NCBI GenBank assembly: GCA_015163875.1 | Contig: JAAOIH010000006.1 | Location: 1 to 62,256, forward strand | Reading direction: 5' to 3' | DNA from: Bdellovibrionales bacterium | GTDB lineage: Bacteria > Bdellovibrionota > Bdellovibrionia > Bdellovibrionales > UBA1609 | Length of the DNA stretch: 62,256 bases | In this document: positions 42,676-51,975 of the stretch, piece by piece | Layout: each line of letters starts with the position of its first letter | How positions within the stretch are numbered: the first letter of the stretch is position 1 | Notes under the pieces: model-generated | Told to the model about the DNA's origin: nothing | The model's database searches: none | Seen by the model: the letters and a program-made list of their open reading frames with translations, nothing else | Translations under genes and position numbers: made by a program

Positions 42676-43704
42676 TTAAGAAATATTAGTATTAAACCTG
42701 TAAAGATAAAAATTTATTAAACTAATTTTTAAAATATTTGCCACAGGAATTGCGATTATCATTCCCAAGACACCTCCCCATTGAGATCCTATAATTATAG
42801 AAACAATAACAATGGCAGAATTTAATCCAACAGCCCTTGCCACAAGCCACGGGATAAGAAGCACCATGTCTACTAATTGGGCTAAAGAATAAACTAATAT
42901 TTGAGTTCCAATATAAAATCCAGAGTAGCCTTTTACAAAAGAAATAATAACTGGAGGTAGCATTCCAATAATTGGCCCTACATAAGGAATTAAGTTTGCA
43001 ATAGCTGCAAAAATTGCAAGAAATAATGCGTAAGGTGTGCCAAGTGCGACCAACCCAATCCAAACAATAATGCCAACAATAAATCCTTCTAAAATTCTGA
43101 CCTGAACAAAAACAGTTAAATGTTTGTTAACTTGCTCTTGAATGTTAACAAACATTTCGAATAAATTATTTGGCAAAAGTTTAAATAAAAATAAAATAAA
43201 TTTATTTCCGTCAATTAATATAAAAAATGTAAAAATAGGAACCATTATAATCATGGTAGTTAATTGAGTAATGTTGCTAATAATAATTTGAGTCCAACCT
43301 GTAATTTGCTCTGCAGATGTATGTGGAAGTGGTAATTTAATAGGGATATTAATTAGCTCTGTTAAATAAATTTCTATTTTTTGAACTAAGTGTTGAAATC
43401 CCTGAATATAACTTGGCATGTCCGCTTTAAGCTGAACAAAATTACTTGATAAAATAGGGCTTATGTATAAAGTTCCAAAAAAACATAAAACTCCTAAAAT
43501 AAAAAAAATTAATAACAAAGCAGTGTGTTGTTTTAAACCAATTGGTTGTGCCAATATTAATACGGGCTTTAAAAGATAGCTTAAAACCAAAGAAAGAATT
43601 AAATAAATAAATAAACTTTTTACAGTGTATAGTGACACAAATAATAAAGACAGAGACAAGAAAAAAATAATAGTTTGAAAAAAATATTTTTTATTTAGAG
43701 ACAT
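42676..43704 (-). CDS. AI-2E/PerM-family transporter
   Basis: This 342-residue protein has about eight membrane helices and typical blocks LILSLVLSYLLKPVL, FTFFILIDGNKFILFLFKLLP and AIFAAIANLIPYVGPIIGMLPPVIIS. The family covers putative exporters of autoinducer-2 and sodium/proton antiporters; substrate is unclear. It lies three bases after the cyclic-nucleotide-binding gene. A small inverted repeat (ATTGGC / GCCAAT, 42643-42660) follows it. Confidence 0.88.
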   Translation of the reverse strand: MSLNKKYFFQTIIFFLSLSLLFVSLYTVKSLFIYLILSLVLSYLLKPVLILAQPIGLKQHTALLLIFFILGVLCFFGTLYISPILSSNFVQLKADMPSYIQGFQHLVQKIEIYLTELINIPIKLPLPHTSAEQITGWTQIIISNITQLTTMIIMVPIFTFFILIDGNKFILFLFKLLPNNLFEMFVNIQEQVNKHLTVFVQVRILEGFIVGIIVWIGLVALGTPYALFLAIFAAIANLIPYVGPIIGMLPPVIISFVKGYSGFYIGTQILVYSLAQLVDMVLLIPWLVARAVGLNSAIVIVSIIIGSQWGGVLGMIIAIPVANILKISLINFYLYRFNTNIS

Positions 43705-43707
43705 ATA

Positions 43708-44202
43708 TTACAAATGAGTTTGAGTTATTTGCTCTATACGAGTGCTTAAAACTTCGCCAAAATTTAATAGCACTTGTGTTGCAATTTTTGGTTTAGAGAT
43801 AATCATATTTTGTATATCTGTTTTAAATATACTTAGTAATGTAGTTTTTTTTATACTAGTGGCGCTAACAACCCTTGACCCAGTTTCTTGATATAAATTT
43901 GTTTCGCCAAAAAAAGAACCAGAAGATAATATGCTAATATCTGTGTTGTCTGGATTTGATTTTAACTTTGTGTCTTTGTAGTGAATATTTACATTGCCCT
44001 CTAAAATTATATAAGTAGCATTTCCGGCACTGTCTTGTTGAAAAATATTTTCTTGTGCTTGGTAAGTTCTTTTGTGTAGATTTTTTAATAAATAGTTTAA
44101 CTGACGGCTGCTTAAATTTTTTAACAACTCACATTGCTGTAAATTATTAATATATATTGCATCTTTTTGATAAAGTGCGTTGTTCCATAAGTGTTTAATC
44201 AT
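43708..44202 (-). CDS. cyclic-nucleotide-binding-domain protein
   Basis: This 164-residue protein is one CNMP domain: AQENIFQQDSAGNATYIILEGNVNI, then SSGSFFGETNLYQETGSRVVSATSI, the phosphate-binding cassette with FGE and R. It has no helix-turn-helix, so it is not a complete CRP/FNR regulator and probably acts on a partner protein. I choose ATG 44202, which overlaps the stop of the upstream gene as ATGA; an ATG at 44211 is possible. Confidence 0.85.
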   Translation of the reverse strand: MIKHLWNNALYQKDAIYINNLQQCELLKNLSSRQLNYLLKNLHKRTYQAQENIFQQDSAGNATYIILEGNVNIHYKDTKLKSNPDNTDISILSSGSFFGETNLYQETGSRVVSATSIKKTTLLSIFKTDIQNMIISKPKIATQVLLNFGEVLSTRIEQITQTHL

Positions 44203-44798
44203 AGCTCCCATAGAATATCTAGACGGTGAAAACTTGTAAAGAACAAAAGATTTCTTTTAACCCAGCCAACTTGACCTTGGTCTTGCACTAATGCCCACTG
44301 ATTTTTTAATTTTCTCACCTTTAGTAACCTAGCATAAGAAAGTTTAAATAATACAGGGCTATTAGAGTCTGGAGCCAAGCGCAAATTAAGATTTGAAACT
44401 AAGCTAATTGCCTGAGGTTTAAAATAAAAATTGTATTGCTTATTTGCTGTATAAAAAAAATAACTACTAAATACAGCCAAGCTTATCCAGTATTTAAAAC
44501 TTAATTTATTTTTTTTATAAACAGACACAAGTCCTCTAAAGGCAAATAAAAGTAAAAATATAACAAGCAAACTTGGCGAAATATTCCATGGCGTGCTAAG
44601 TTGTGGAAGGCTAATTGTTTTAGATATCTGGCCTGTATGTAGCATTTTTTGCTGCACTTTTTTTAGCAAGCTGTTAATAGAGGCTGTATTTTTAGTGATT
44701 TTAGAGGCTTTGTATAAGTTTCCAAGCGCCAAATTATAGTCTTTTTTCTTAAAAGCTAGTTGAGTTTCTTGTAATAAAATAGAAAGTGTATTTGTCAT
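44199..44798 (-). CDS. membrane protein with SH3-like domain
   Basis: This 199-residue protein has an N-terminal helical region (LQETQLAFKKKDYNLALGNLYKASK), two membrane segments (about 75-92 and 104-122) and a C-terminal bacterial SH3 domain (SNLNLRLAPDSNSPVLFKLSYARLLKVRKLKNQWALVQDQGQVGWVKRNLLF). Such domains bind peptidoglycan or peptides. ATG 44798 is preferred; the frame is open to 44840. It leads the six-gene reverse-strand run. Confidence 0.78.
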   Translation of the reverse strand: MTNTLSILLQETQLAFKKKDYNLALGNLYKASKITKNTASINSLLKKVQQKMLHTGQISKTISLPQLSTPWNISPSLLVIFLLLFAFRGLVSVYKKNKLSFKYWISLAVFSSYFFYTANKQYNFYFKPQAISLVSNLNLRLAPDSNSPVLFKLSYARLLKVRKLKNQWALVQDQGQVGWVKRNLLFFTSFHRLDILWEL

Positions 44799-44888
44799 CT
44801 TTGTTTTTGCTTTTTTATAGAGGAAAGCATATAAATACATGAGTCAATATTGAGCTCGCAATTTATAATTATATAAATAGGGAATTAT

Positions 44889-46298
44889 ATGTTAAATGTC
44901 AAAAACCTATCAGAAAAATCTAACCAACTTATAAAAGACTTAGTAGATTTAAAGTTAAAAGAAAATAGCAATATTCAAACAATACAGCCAGCAGATAAAA
45001 CAAAAGAATCATCTTACAGTCAGGCCTTAAAAGAATTAGGAAGCAACAGAGGCCGACCTTTATTTTATCCATATTTATCTTGCGGCAGAGCAAACGGACC
45101 TTTTGTAGAATTAATGGACGGCTCTGTTAAATTAGATTTAATTAATGCAATTGGAGTTTATTTATTAGGGCACAACTCCAAAGAATTATTAAAAGCTGGA
45201 GTAGAGGCAGGTTTAGAAGATGTAGTTATGCAAGGTAATTTACAAATAAGCCAATCCTATTATAAGTTAGCAAATAAATTAAAAAATATTGCATCTAAAA
45301 ATTCTAGATTAGAACATGTTTGGATAAGCCCGTCTGGAGCAATGGCTAACGAAAATGCATTAAAAATATGTAGACAAAAAAAATCTCCAGCTAAAAAAAT
45401 TATTGCATTAACAGCAGCCTTTGCAGGGCGCACAACATTTATGGCAGAAATCACAGACAACTCTGCATACAAACAAGGGCTTCCGGCCTATGGCGAGGTA
45501 TTAAGAATTCCTTTTGTTTCTAGTTACTCTATTTTACAGTGTAAAAATAATCCAAAACTTTTAAAACAAGAATCAGAAAGAGCTTTGTCTGAATTAAAAA
45601 AACATATTAATGATAATCCAAATGACATAGCTGCATTTATGTTTGAACTAGTGCAGGGCGAGGGTGGTTTTAAAATTGCTACAAGAGATTTTTGGATTCC
45701 TATTTTAGAATTTTGTAAAGAAAATAAAATACCAGTTTGGGTAGACGAAATTCAAACTTTTTTAAGAACCGGAGAATTTTTTGCATTTGAAAAACTAAAT
45801 TTAGGAAAGTACATTGATATCTGCACCATTGCTAAATCAGTACAAGTTGGGGCTACTTTTTACACTAAAGAAATGAACCCAAAACCAGGTTTAATTGCCG
45901 GAACTTTTGCAAGCTCGTCGGCTGCATTATCTGCGGGATATGCAACTTTAAATTATTTAGAAAAAGAAAAATGTTTAGGTGACAGCGGAAAAATAGAATT
46001 TATTAATAAAGAAATAACAAAAGAATTAGAATTGTTATCTAAAGGAAGTTGCAAGGGCCTGATTTCTGAAATTGGAGGAATGGGATTAATGATTGCTATG
46101 ACACCATTAGATGGATCTAAAGAAAAAGTTTTAGCATTATTAAAAACTTTATATAAAAATGGATTAATTGCATTTAGTTGTGGGCATGGCCCGTATAGAT
46201 TAAGATTTTTATGCCCCGTAATTTTGACAAAACAACATATTAAATTAGCAATATCTATTTTAGAAAAGTCTTTAATAGAAGTTAATAATAATTTTTAA
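44889..46298 (+). CDS. class III PLP aminotransferase (AstC-like role likely)
   Basis: This 469-residue class III aminotransferase has the PLP lysine in CTIAKSVQVGATFY, VWVDEIQTFLRTGEFFAFE and SPSGAMANENALKICR. Its position directly before astA and astD suggests it is the succinylornithine (or acetylornithine-type) aminotransferase of the arginine succinyltransferase pathway. It is longer than the usual 400 residues of AstC, with an extra N-terminal region (1-60), so a lysine 6-aminotransferase-like activity remains possible. Confidence 0.83.
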   Translation: MLNVKNLSEKSNQLIKDLVDLKLKENSNIQTIQPADKTKESSYSQALKELGSNRGRPLFYPYLSCGRANGPFVELMDGSVKLDLINAIGVYLLGHNSKELLKAGVEAGLEDVVMQGNLQISQSYYKLANKLKNIASKNSRLEHVWISPSGAMANENALKICRQKKSPAKKIIALTAAFAGRTTFMAEITDNSAYKQGLPAYGEVLRIPFVSSYSILQCKNNPKLLKQESERALSELKKHINDNPNDIAAFMFELVQGEGGFKIATRDFWIPILEFCKENKIPVWVDEIQTFLRTGEFFAFEKLNLGKYIDICTIAKSVQVGATFYTKEMNPKPGLIAGTFASSSAALSAGYATLNYLEKEKCLGDSGKIEFINKEITKELELLSKGSCKGLISEIGGMGLMIAMTPLDGSKEKVLALLKTLYKNGLIAFSCGHGPYRLRFLCPVILTKQHIKLAISILEKSLIEVNNNF

Positions 46299-46308
46299 GG
46301 TTTTTAGT

Positions 46309-47349
46309 ATGGCATTTATTGTACGCATGGCAGAGGAAAAAGATTTAAAAGATATTTATAATTTATCTAAATCGGTTGAATTATTTAATTTACCTCCTGA
46401 TAAAGATTTTTTACAAGAGATAATTTTGATAAGCAAAAAATCAATTGCCAGCACTCCAATTCCTAAAATTAAATCGCAATATTTATTTGTTTTAGAAGAC
46501 ACAAAAACAAAAGTTGTAATAGGCACTGGACAAATAAAAGCACAAAAAACACATGATAAAAGGGCTAATTATACTTTTCAAATTTTACAAGAAAAAAAAT
46601 ATAGCCACTCGCTAGATATTTTTGTAGATCACAAAAAATTAAAATTAACAGAAGATTGGGAGCCACTAACCGAGCTTGGTGGGTTAGTTGTAGCAAAAGA
46701 CTATCAAGGATCACCTAATAAATTAGGAAAACTACTAAGCTTTGCTAGGCTTTTTTATATTTCACAATTTGTAGAAAGATTTAACCAAAGATTGTATGTA
46801 GAAATTGCCCCAAAATCTCAAGCTCTTTGGAAGTCTTTATCTTCAAAATTTATTCCACTAACTTACAAAGAGGCAGATTTAAAAAGCAAACAAAATCAAG
46901 AATTTTTTTCCTCACTTTTGCCAAAAGAGGATATTTATTTGTCCATGCTTTCAGAACAGGCACAAAAAGATATTGCCCAAGCTCCAGATAAAAGTTTACC
47001 CGCAATGAAGTTATTAGAAAAAACAGGATTTGTTTACAGAGACGAAGTTGACCCATTTGACGGTGGAATTTGTTTGCGCGGCAGAGTTCAACATCTTCCT
47101 TTTTATAAAAAGCTTTGCAAAACTACCGTTCACAGCATGGATAATTTACAAAGCATCAGCAAACCACTTGAGGATACAGATAAATATTTTTTATTATCAA
47201 ACGGAGATACAGAAAATTTTAAATGTGCACTAGTTAAACCATTAAAAATTTGTCACTATGATTCTGATATACAAATTTGTTGTGAACAAGAAATTTTAGA
47301 CAGCTTAAAAATTAAAAGCGGCGAAAGCGTAACATCTTTTGTTTTGTAA
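46309..47349 (+). CDS. astA: arginine N-succinyltransferase
   Basis: AstA transfers succinate from succinyl-CoA to arginine, the first step of the AST route. This 346-residue protein has the AstA blocks FIVRMAEEKDLKDIYNLS, ELGGLVVAKDYQGSPNKLGKLLSFARLFYI, EIAPKSQALWKSL and AMKLLEKTGFVYRDEVDPFDGGICLRGRV. It lies ten bases after the aminotransferase and before astD. Confidence 0.9.
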   Translation: MAFIVRMAEEKDLKDIYNLSKSVELFNLPPDKDFLQEIILISKKSIASTPIPKIKSQYLFVLEDTKTKVVIGTGQIKAQKTHDKRANYTFQILQEKKYSHSLDIFVDHKKLKLTEDWEPLTELGGLVVAKDYQGSPNKLGKLLSFARLFYISQFVERFNQRLYVEIAPKSQALWKSLSSKFIPLTYKEADLKSKQNQEFFSSLLPKEDIYLSMLSEQAQKDIAQAPDKSLPAMKLLEKTGFVYRDEVDPFDGGICLRGRVQHLPFYKKLCKTTVHSMDNLQSISKPLEDTDKYFLLSNGDTENFKCALVKPLKICHYDSDIQICCEQEILDSLKIKSGESVTSFVL

Positions 47350-47378
47350 TATTATTTTATTAAATAATGGAGACAGGT

Positions 47379-48878
47379 ATGGAAATTTTAAAAATACCCT
47401 ATAAAGGATTTTATTTTAACTCAAAATTTTTTTCAGTTAAAGACGCAGATGACCAGTGGGAGGTTAGATCGCCATCAAATTTAGATGATGTAATTATTAA
47501 TGTAACAAGTAGTAAAAAAATGTTAGAAGATGTATGCATTTGTGCGCACAAGGCCGCAGCTTTATGGAAGTATAAAAGTTTAGAAGAAAGAATATCTTAT
47601 ATACAAAAAGTAAAAGATTTATTTATTAAGAGAGTAGATATTATTGCACAAGTTATTGCGCGCGAAACTGGAAAGCCATTATGGGAGTCAACAGGAGAGG
47701 CAAAAGCATTGGCTGCAAAAATTACAGTTACAATTGATCACTCTTTAAAATTAATAAAATCAGAACAAATTGAAAATATTTTACCGCAAGTAACAGGTAT
47801 TACACAATTTAAACCTCAAGGGGTTCTTGCTGTTATTGGGCCATTTAATTTTCCAGCACATTTAGCAAATGGACATATTATACCGGCGCTTATTACCGGC
47901 AACACTGTTATTTTTAAAGCTTCAGAAAAAACACCGGCAACTGCACAAATTTTAGCACAAGTTTTTCACGACGTTGGCTTGCCCCAAGGAGTATTTAATT
48001 TAGTTCAAGGAAGACATGAATTAAGTAAATCTTTAGTAGAGCATAAATTAATAGATGGAGTTTTATTTACAGGGTCTTATGATGTTGGATTAAAAATAAA
48101 AAAACAATTACTAGAACATCCAGAAAAATTATTAGCTTTAGAAATGGGAGGAAAAAACTCTAGCCTAGTGTGGAAGGGTACAAATATTAAAAAAGCCATT
48201 TACGAAAACATAGTAGCAAGTTTTATTACATCGGGACAAAGGTGCTCATGCACAAGTCAAATTTTAATTCACGAATCTATGTATGACGAATTTGCAGAAT
48301 CTTTTGTGTCGGCAATTAATAATATTAAAATAGGTCACTGGGCAGACCCAGTATTTATGGGCCCGTTAATTGATAAGCATGCAGTAAGCAGACACTTAAG
48401 CGGGCAAGAACAAGCAGTAAATGAGGGCGGAGAGTTATTGTTTGCAGGAAAAGCTTTGGATTTAAAAAACAATGGACATTATGTTAGCCCAGCAGTTTTA
48501 AGTTTTAAAGAACACAAAAGATCTTCTGTATATCAAAATAGAGAATTATTTTCTCCTCAAGTTAGTTTATATAAAGTAAAAGATTTTGATCACGCAAGCT
48601 CTATAATTAATAGTTCTGGCTTCGGCTTAGTGGCGTCTTTATTTAGTAATGATAAAGTTTTACATAACAAAGCATTTTTGGATTGGAAGGTTGGCTTATT
48701 AAATATTAACAGAGCAACTACAGGGGCAAGTTCGCGACTTCCATTTGGAGGTTTAGGAAAGTCTGGAAACCACAGGCCGTCTGCACACTTTGCCGTTCAA
48801 TACTGCACAACTCCAGTTGCGTTATTAAAAAATGATGATAGTTTTTCTGGATCAAATATGACGGGGTTTTCTTTTTAA
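47379..48878 (+). CDS. astD: succinylglutamate-semialdehyde dehydrogenase
   Basis: This 499-residue aldehyde dehydrogenase has the AstD-type features PQGVFNLVQGRHELSK, LEMGGKNSSLVW and the catalytic Cys in SGQRCSCTSQIL. It oxidises N-succinylglutamate semialdehyde. I start at ATG 47379 because GGAG lies six bases before it; ATG 47367 lacks a site. astB and astE, needed for the complete pathway, are not in the window. Confidence 0.92.
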   Translation: MEILKIPYKGFYFNSKFFSVKDADDQWEVRSPSNLDDVIINVTSSKKMLEDVCICAHKAAALWKYKSLEERISYIQKVKDLFIKRVDIIAQVIARETGKPLWESTGEAKALAAKITVTIDHSLKLIKSEQIENILPQVTGITQFKPQGVLAVIGPFNFPAHLANGHIIPALITGNTVIFKASEKTPATAQILAQVFHDVGLPQGVFNLVQGRHELSKSLVEHKLIDGVLFTGSYDVGLKIKKQLLEHPEKLLALEMGGKNSSLVWKGTNIKKAIYENIVASFITSGQRCSCTSQILIHESMYDEFAESFVSAINNIKIGHWADPVFMGPLIDKHAVSRHLSGQEQAVNEGGELLFAGKALDLKNNGHYVSPAVLSFKEHKRSSVYQNRELFSPQVSLYKVKDFDHASSIINSSGFGLVASLFSNDKVLHNKAFLDWKVGLLNINRATTGASSRLPFGGLGKSGNHRPSAHFAVQYCTTPVALLKNDDSFSGSNMTGFSF

Positions 48879-48896
48879 TTAAGATCATAATTAATT

Positions 48897-49931
48897 ATGC
48901 GCATACTGTTTATTATATTTTTATTTTTTTTATCTTTTGGTTGTAAAAATTTGTTACCAGTTTTTTTAACAGAAAAAAACAAACAAGTTATTGTAGATAT
49001 CAAGCCTGGGCAAAGTTTTTCTAAATTAAATGATAATTTAGAAAAAAAATCTTTAGTTAGATATCCGTTAATTTTTAAAATTTTTGCAAAAATAACAAAG
49101 TATGACAAAAGCATTAGACCTGGCGAGTATCTTGTTTCTAATACTATGTCTTATTTACAAATTTTAAGTATTTTTAAAAATGGGCCGCGACAAAAAAAAG
49201 ACATAACCATACCAGAGGGTTTTAATATTTTTCAAATTGCAAAATTATTAGAGCAAAAAAAATTTGGTAGTGCTAAAATTTTTTTAAATTTATGTAAAAA
49301 TATTAATTTTATTAATTATCTTTTTAAAAAATACAGCAAAAAAAATAAAATTCCAAATAATATAATTAATTTAGAGGGCTATCTTTTTCCGGATACTTAT
49401 TATTTTTATAAATATGATTCAGAAAAAAGCATCATTGAAAGCTTGGTTAAAAACTTTTTTGAAAATTATCAAGATATTAAACTAAATAAAAATAATAAAC
49501 TTAGCATGCACCAAATTGTTATTCTTGCAAGTATTGTAGAAAAAGAAACTGGCAGCGCCAAAGAAAGACCTTTAATTGCAGGTGTATTTTTTAATAGATT
49601 AAAAATAGGAATGCGACTGCAAACCGACCCAACTATTTTATATGGAATGTGGGTAAACGGATCAACAAGTAATAATATTCGCAGAAAAGATATCTTAGCC
49701 TACACAAAATATAATACTTATCGAGTTAAAGCCTTGCCTGCGGGGCCAATTTCTAACCCAGGCCTAGATGCAATAAGGGCAGTTTTATTACCTAAAAAAT
49801 CTAAATTTTTATATTTTGTAAGCAAAAATAATGGCAAGCATATTTTTACAACTAATTACAAAGATCATTTAAAATATGTTCGTAAACATCAGCTTCGCAG
49901 AAAATCTAAAAAAAGTAATCCTGCAAAATAA
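48897..49931 (+). CDS. mltG: endolytic murein transglycosylase MltG
   Basis: This 344-residue protein has a signal with LSFGC (possible lipobox, about 17), a LysM-like region (about 30-90) and the YceG/MltG domain with the catalytic Glu in SIVEKETGSAKERPLIAGVFFNRLKIGMRLQTDPTILYG (about 214-216) and ALPAGPISNPGLDAI. MltG cuts nascent glycan strands and is thought to end their synthesis. The Cys lipobox is unusual for MltG, which normally has a membrane helix. Confidence 0.92.
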   Translation: MRILFIIFLFFLSFGCKNLLPVFLTEKNKQVIVDIKPGQSFSKLNDNLEKKSLVRYPLIFKIFAKITKYDKSIRPGEYLVSNTMSYLQILSIFKNGPRQKKDITIPEGFNIFQIAKLLEQKKFGSAKIFLNLCKNINFINYLFKKYSKKNKIPNNIINLEGYLFPDTYYFYKYDSEKSIIESLVKNFFENYQDIKLNKNNKLSMHQIVILASIVEKETGSAKERPLIAGVFFNRLKIGMRLQTDPTILYGMWVNGSTSNNIRRKDILAYTKYNTYRVKALPAGPISNPGLDAIRAVLLPKKSKFLYFVSKNNGKHIFTTNYKDHLKYVRKHQLRRKSKKSNPAK

Positions 49932-49946
49932 ACATTTTTAAATTGT

Positions 49947-49996
49947 TTTATTTTTTACAGCAAAAAATTATTTTATTTTTTACAGCAAAAAAATTA
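49947..49996. repeat. tandem duplication of about 25 bases between convergent genes
   Basis: The unit TTTTATTTTTTACAGCAAAA and following bases occurs twice (49947-49970 and 49971-49996). Each copy can fold as TTTTTT-ACAGC-AAAAAA, with T runs on both strands, so the block may serve as a two-way terminator for mltG and the 49999 gene. Confidence 0.55.
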
Positions 49997-49998
49997 TT

Positions 49999-50478
49999 TT
50001 ATTTTCGGCCTAAAAAAACTAATTTATTTGCATCGTAATTAAAATTATAAATATTTAAATGACCTTTTTGATTTTTATCAAAACTTACAGCAATAATATC
50101 AAGCACGCCGTCGTCATTAATGTCACTTAAGGCCAAATTAGACGACTGAGTTGCAAATTGAAAATACCCATCATGTGGATCTTTTAACTTTACTCTTGAT
50201 AAAAAAGATTGAGCATTAGTTTTTTGTGCGCTGTAAACTTCTAAAAATAAACCCTCATGAGTTTTAATTTTTACTATTTTAATTGGCATGTTTTTTTTTA
50301 TTTTAGAAAATAAAACACTTGTTACCTTTCTAAATGGCGAATTAGATAAGTTATAAATTTGTTTTTTTAAATCTTTATTAAACACTAAAGTAAAATTTAT
50401 AATTAGTATTCCCAATATAACCAGACCAAAAAATATGTTTTTTTTATAAATTTTTAATTTGTTAATAAGTTTGTTCAT
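49999..50478 (-). CDS. membrane-anchored protein with an FG-GAP/calcium-loop motif
   Basis: This 159-residue protein has an N-terminal membrane anchor (about 14-31) and a C-terminal part with LALSDINDDGVLDIIAVSFD (about 117-136). That is a DxNDDGxxD loop as in FG-GAP/VCBS repeats, which bind calcium in beta-propellers. Only one such unit is present, so it is not a full propeller. Function unknown. Confidence 0.65.
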   Translation of the reverse strand: MNKLINKLKIYKKNIFFGLVILGILIINFTLVFNKDLKKQIYNLSNSPFRKVTSVLFSKIKKNMPIKIVKIKTHEGLFLEVYSAQKTNAQSFLSRVKLKDPHDGYFQFATQSSNLALSDINDDGVLDIIAVSFDKNQKGHLNIYNFNYDANKLVFLGRK

Positions 50479-50655
50479 AATAATTATGTGTTTAATTGTA
50501 ATATTTTAAGCAAGCTAAGGCCACTTTGTATTATAAATATATATCGGAGTTTTTATTTTTTTATTTAAGCTTTTTGTTTAAATAAGCCTAAGCTGTACTC
50601 TGGTCTAGAGACAATAATTAATACAAACCAATCATTATTTGCAAAAGTTGTATTT

Positions 50656-51951
50656 TTGCTTATACATGCTATTTATAACAACAACTCACAAAAACTTACA
50701 AAGCAAACAAAGCAAACAAAGGCCTTAAGTATCAAAAAAATACCTTTTTTAAAAGGAGAAGTTGTACTTCTTAACATAGATTCTTTGGCGGCGGGAGGGG
50801 CTGGAGTTAGCAGACATAAAGGTTTTGTTGTTTTTACTAATTTTACATGCCCTGGCGATAGTGTGCTGGCCAAAATTACTAATATAAAAAAAAATTTTGC
50901 ACAAGCAGAAATTGTAAGTATAAAAAATCCCTCAGATAAAAGAATTGTAGCAAAGTGTCCTGTTTTTCAAAAATGTGGCGGCTGTACATGGCAGCATATT
51001 TTATATACAGAGCAGCTAAAACAAAAAAAGCAAATTTTAAGTTCTTCTTTAGGCAAAAAAATATCTTTTAAAGATGAGATTATAAAAGATGTTATTCCAA
51101 GCCCAAAAGAGTGGAGATACCGAAATCGCATTCAACTTAAAATAGATAAAAATTTTGATTATGGTTTTTATGAAAAAAAATCACATAATATAATTAAAAT
51201 TAAAGATTGCCCAATAGCAGATTCACTTTTATTTAAAGATTTGGATAAAAATATTAAAAACCACACAAGTTTAAAAAAAAATTATCACAATCAAGTAGAA
51301 GTTTATATTTCTAGAGAAAAAGAAATTAAATACATAATCAGCGGAAATAAACAAAACAAAACAAATAAACCAGACAAACAAAATAACAAAAATAAAATTG
51401 ACAAAAAAGCCTTTGCACAGGTTAACGAGTGGGTTAATCAAATTCTTATTAAAGATATACTAAAATATTTAAAAAAACATCTTTTGCCAAAGCAAACAGT
51501 CTATGATTTATATTGTGGCCACGGTAATTTTAGTTTTCCAATAAACAAAATTCTTAATCCATATAAAACTATAGGAGTTGAATTAAATTTAAGTTCTGTA
51601 CAAATTGCTAAAAAAAATGCTCTACAAAACAATATTGCAGGACTGGATTTTATTGCAAAAGATGTTAAAAGTTTTTTACAACAATGCAAAAATATTAATG
51701 GACCTGTCATTTTAGACCCACCACGAATTGGCTGTGATAAAGCAGTTATTGAATCGTTAATAAAACTAAAACCTCCTGTAATTTTATACATTAGTTGCAA
51801 CCCTCAAACATTAGCTAGAGATTTAGAAATCCTAATTGGAGATAATAATCTTTATGAGCCCGTATTAGCACAGGCCTATGATATGTTTCCACAAACAGAT
51901 CATGTAGAAAGCCTGATTGTGTTAAAATTGTCACCCAAGGATATTGACTAA
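50656..51951 (+). CDS. TrmA/RlmD-family RNA m5U methyltransferase
   Basis: This protein (431 residues from TTG 50656, the only usual start codon before the conserved region) has a TRAM RNA-binding domain (about 33-92), Fe-S Cys in CPVFQKCGGCTW and KDCPIA, and a SAM domain with DLYCGHGNFS, DPPRIGC and the catalytic Cys in LYISCNPQTLARD. The enzyme methylates uridine C5 in 23S rRNA (RlmD) or tRNA; I cannot choose safely. A Lys/Asn-rich low-complexity insert lies at about 233-258. The start codon is uncertain. Confidence 0.87.
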   Translation: MLIHAIYNNNSQKLTKQTKQTKALSIKKIPFLKGEVVLLNIDSLAAGGAGVSRHKGFVVFTNFTCPGDSVLAKITNIKKNFAQAEIVSIKNPSDKRIVAKCPVFQKCGGCTWQHILYTEQLKQKKQILSSSLGKKISFKDEIIKDVIPSPKEWRYRNRIQLKIDKNFDYGFYEKKSHNIIKIKDCPIADSLLFKDLDKNIKNHTSLKKNYHNQVEVYISREKEIKYIISGNKQNKTNKPDKQNNKNKIDKKAFAQVNEWVNQILIKDILKYLKKHLLPKQTVYDLYCGHGNFSFPINKILNPYKTIGVELNLSSVQIAKKNALQNNIAGLDFIAKDVKSFLQQCKNINGPVILDPPRIGCDKAVIESLIKLKPPVILYISCNPQTLARDLEILIGDNNLYEPVLAQAYDMFPQTDHVESLIVLKLSPKDID

Positions 51952-51975
51952 AAAGTAGTCAATAAAAAGGTCAAA

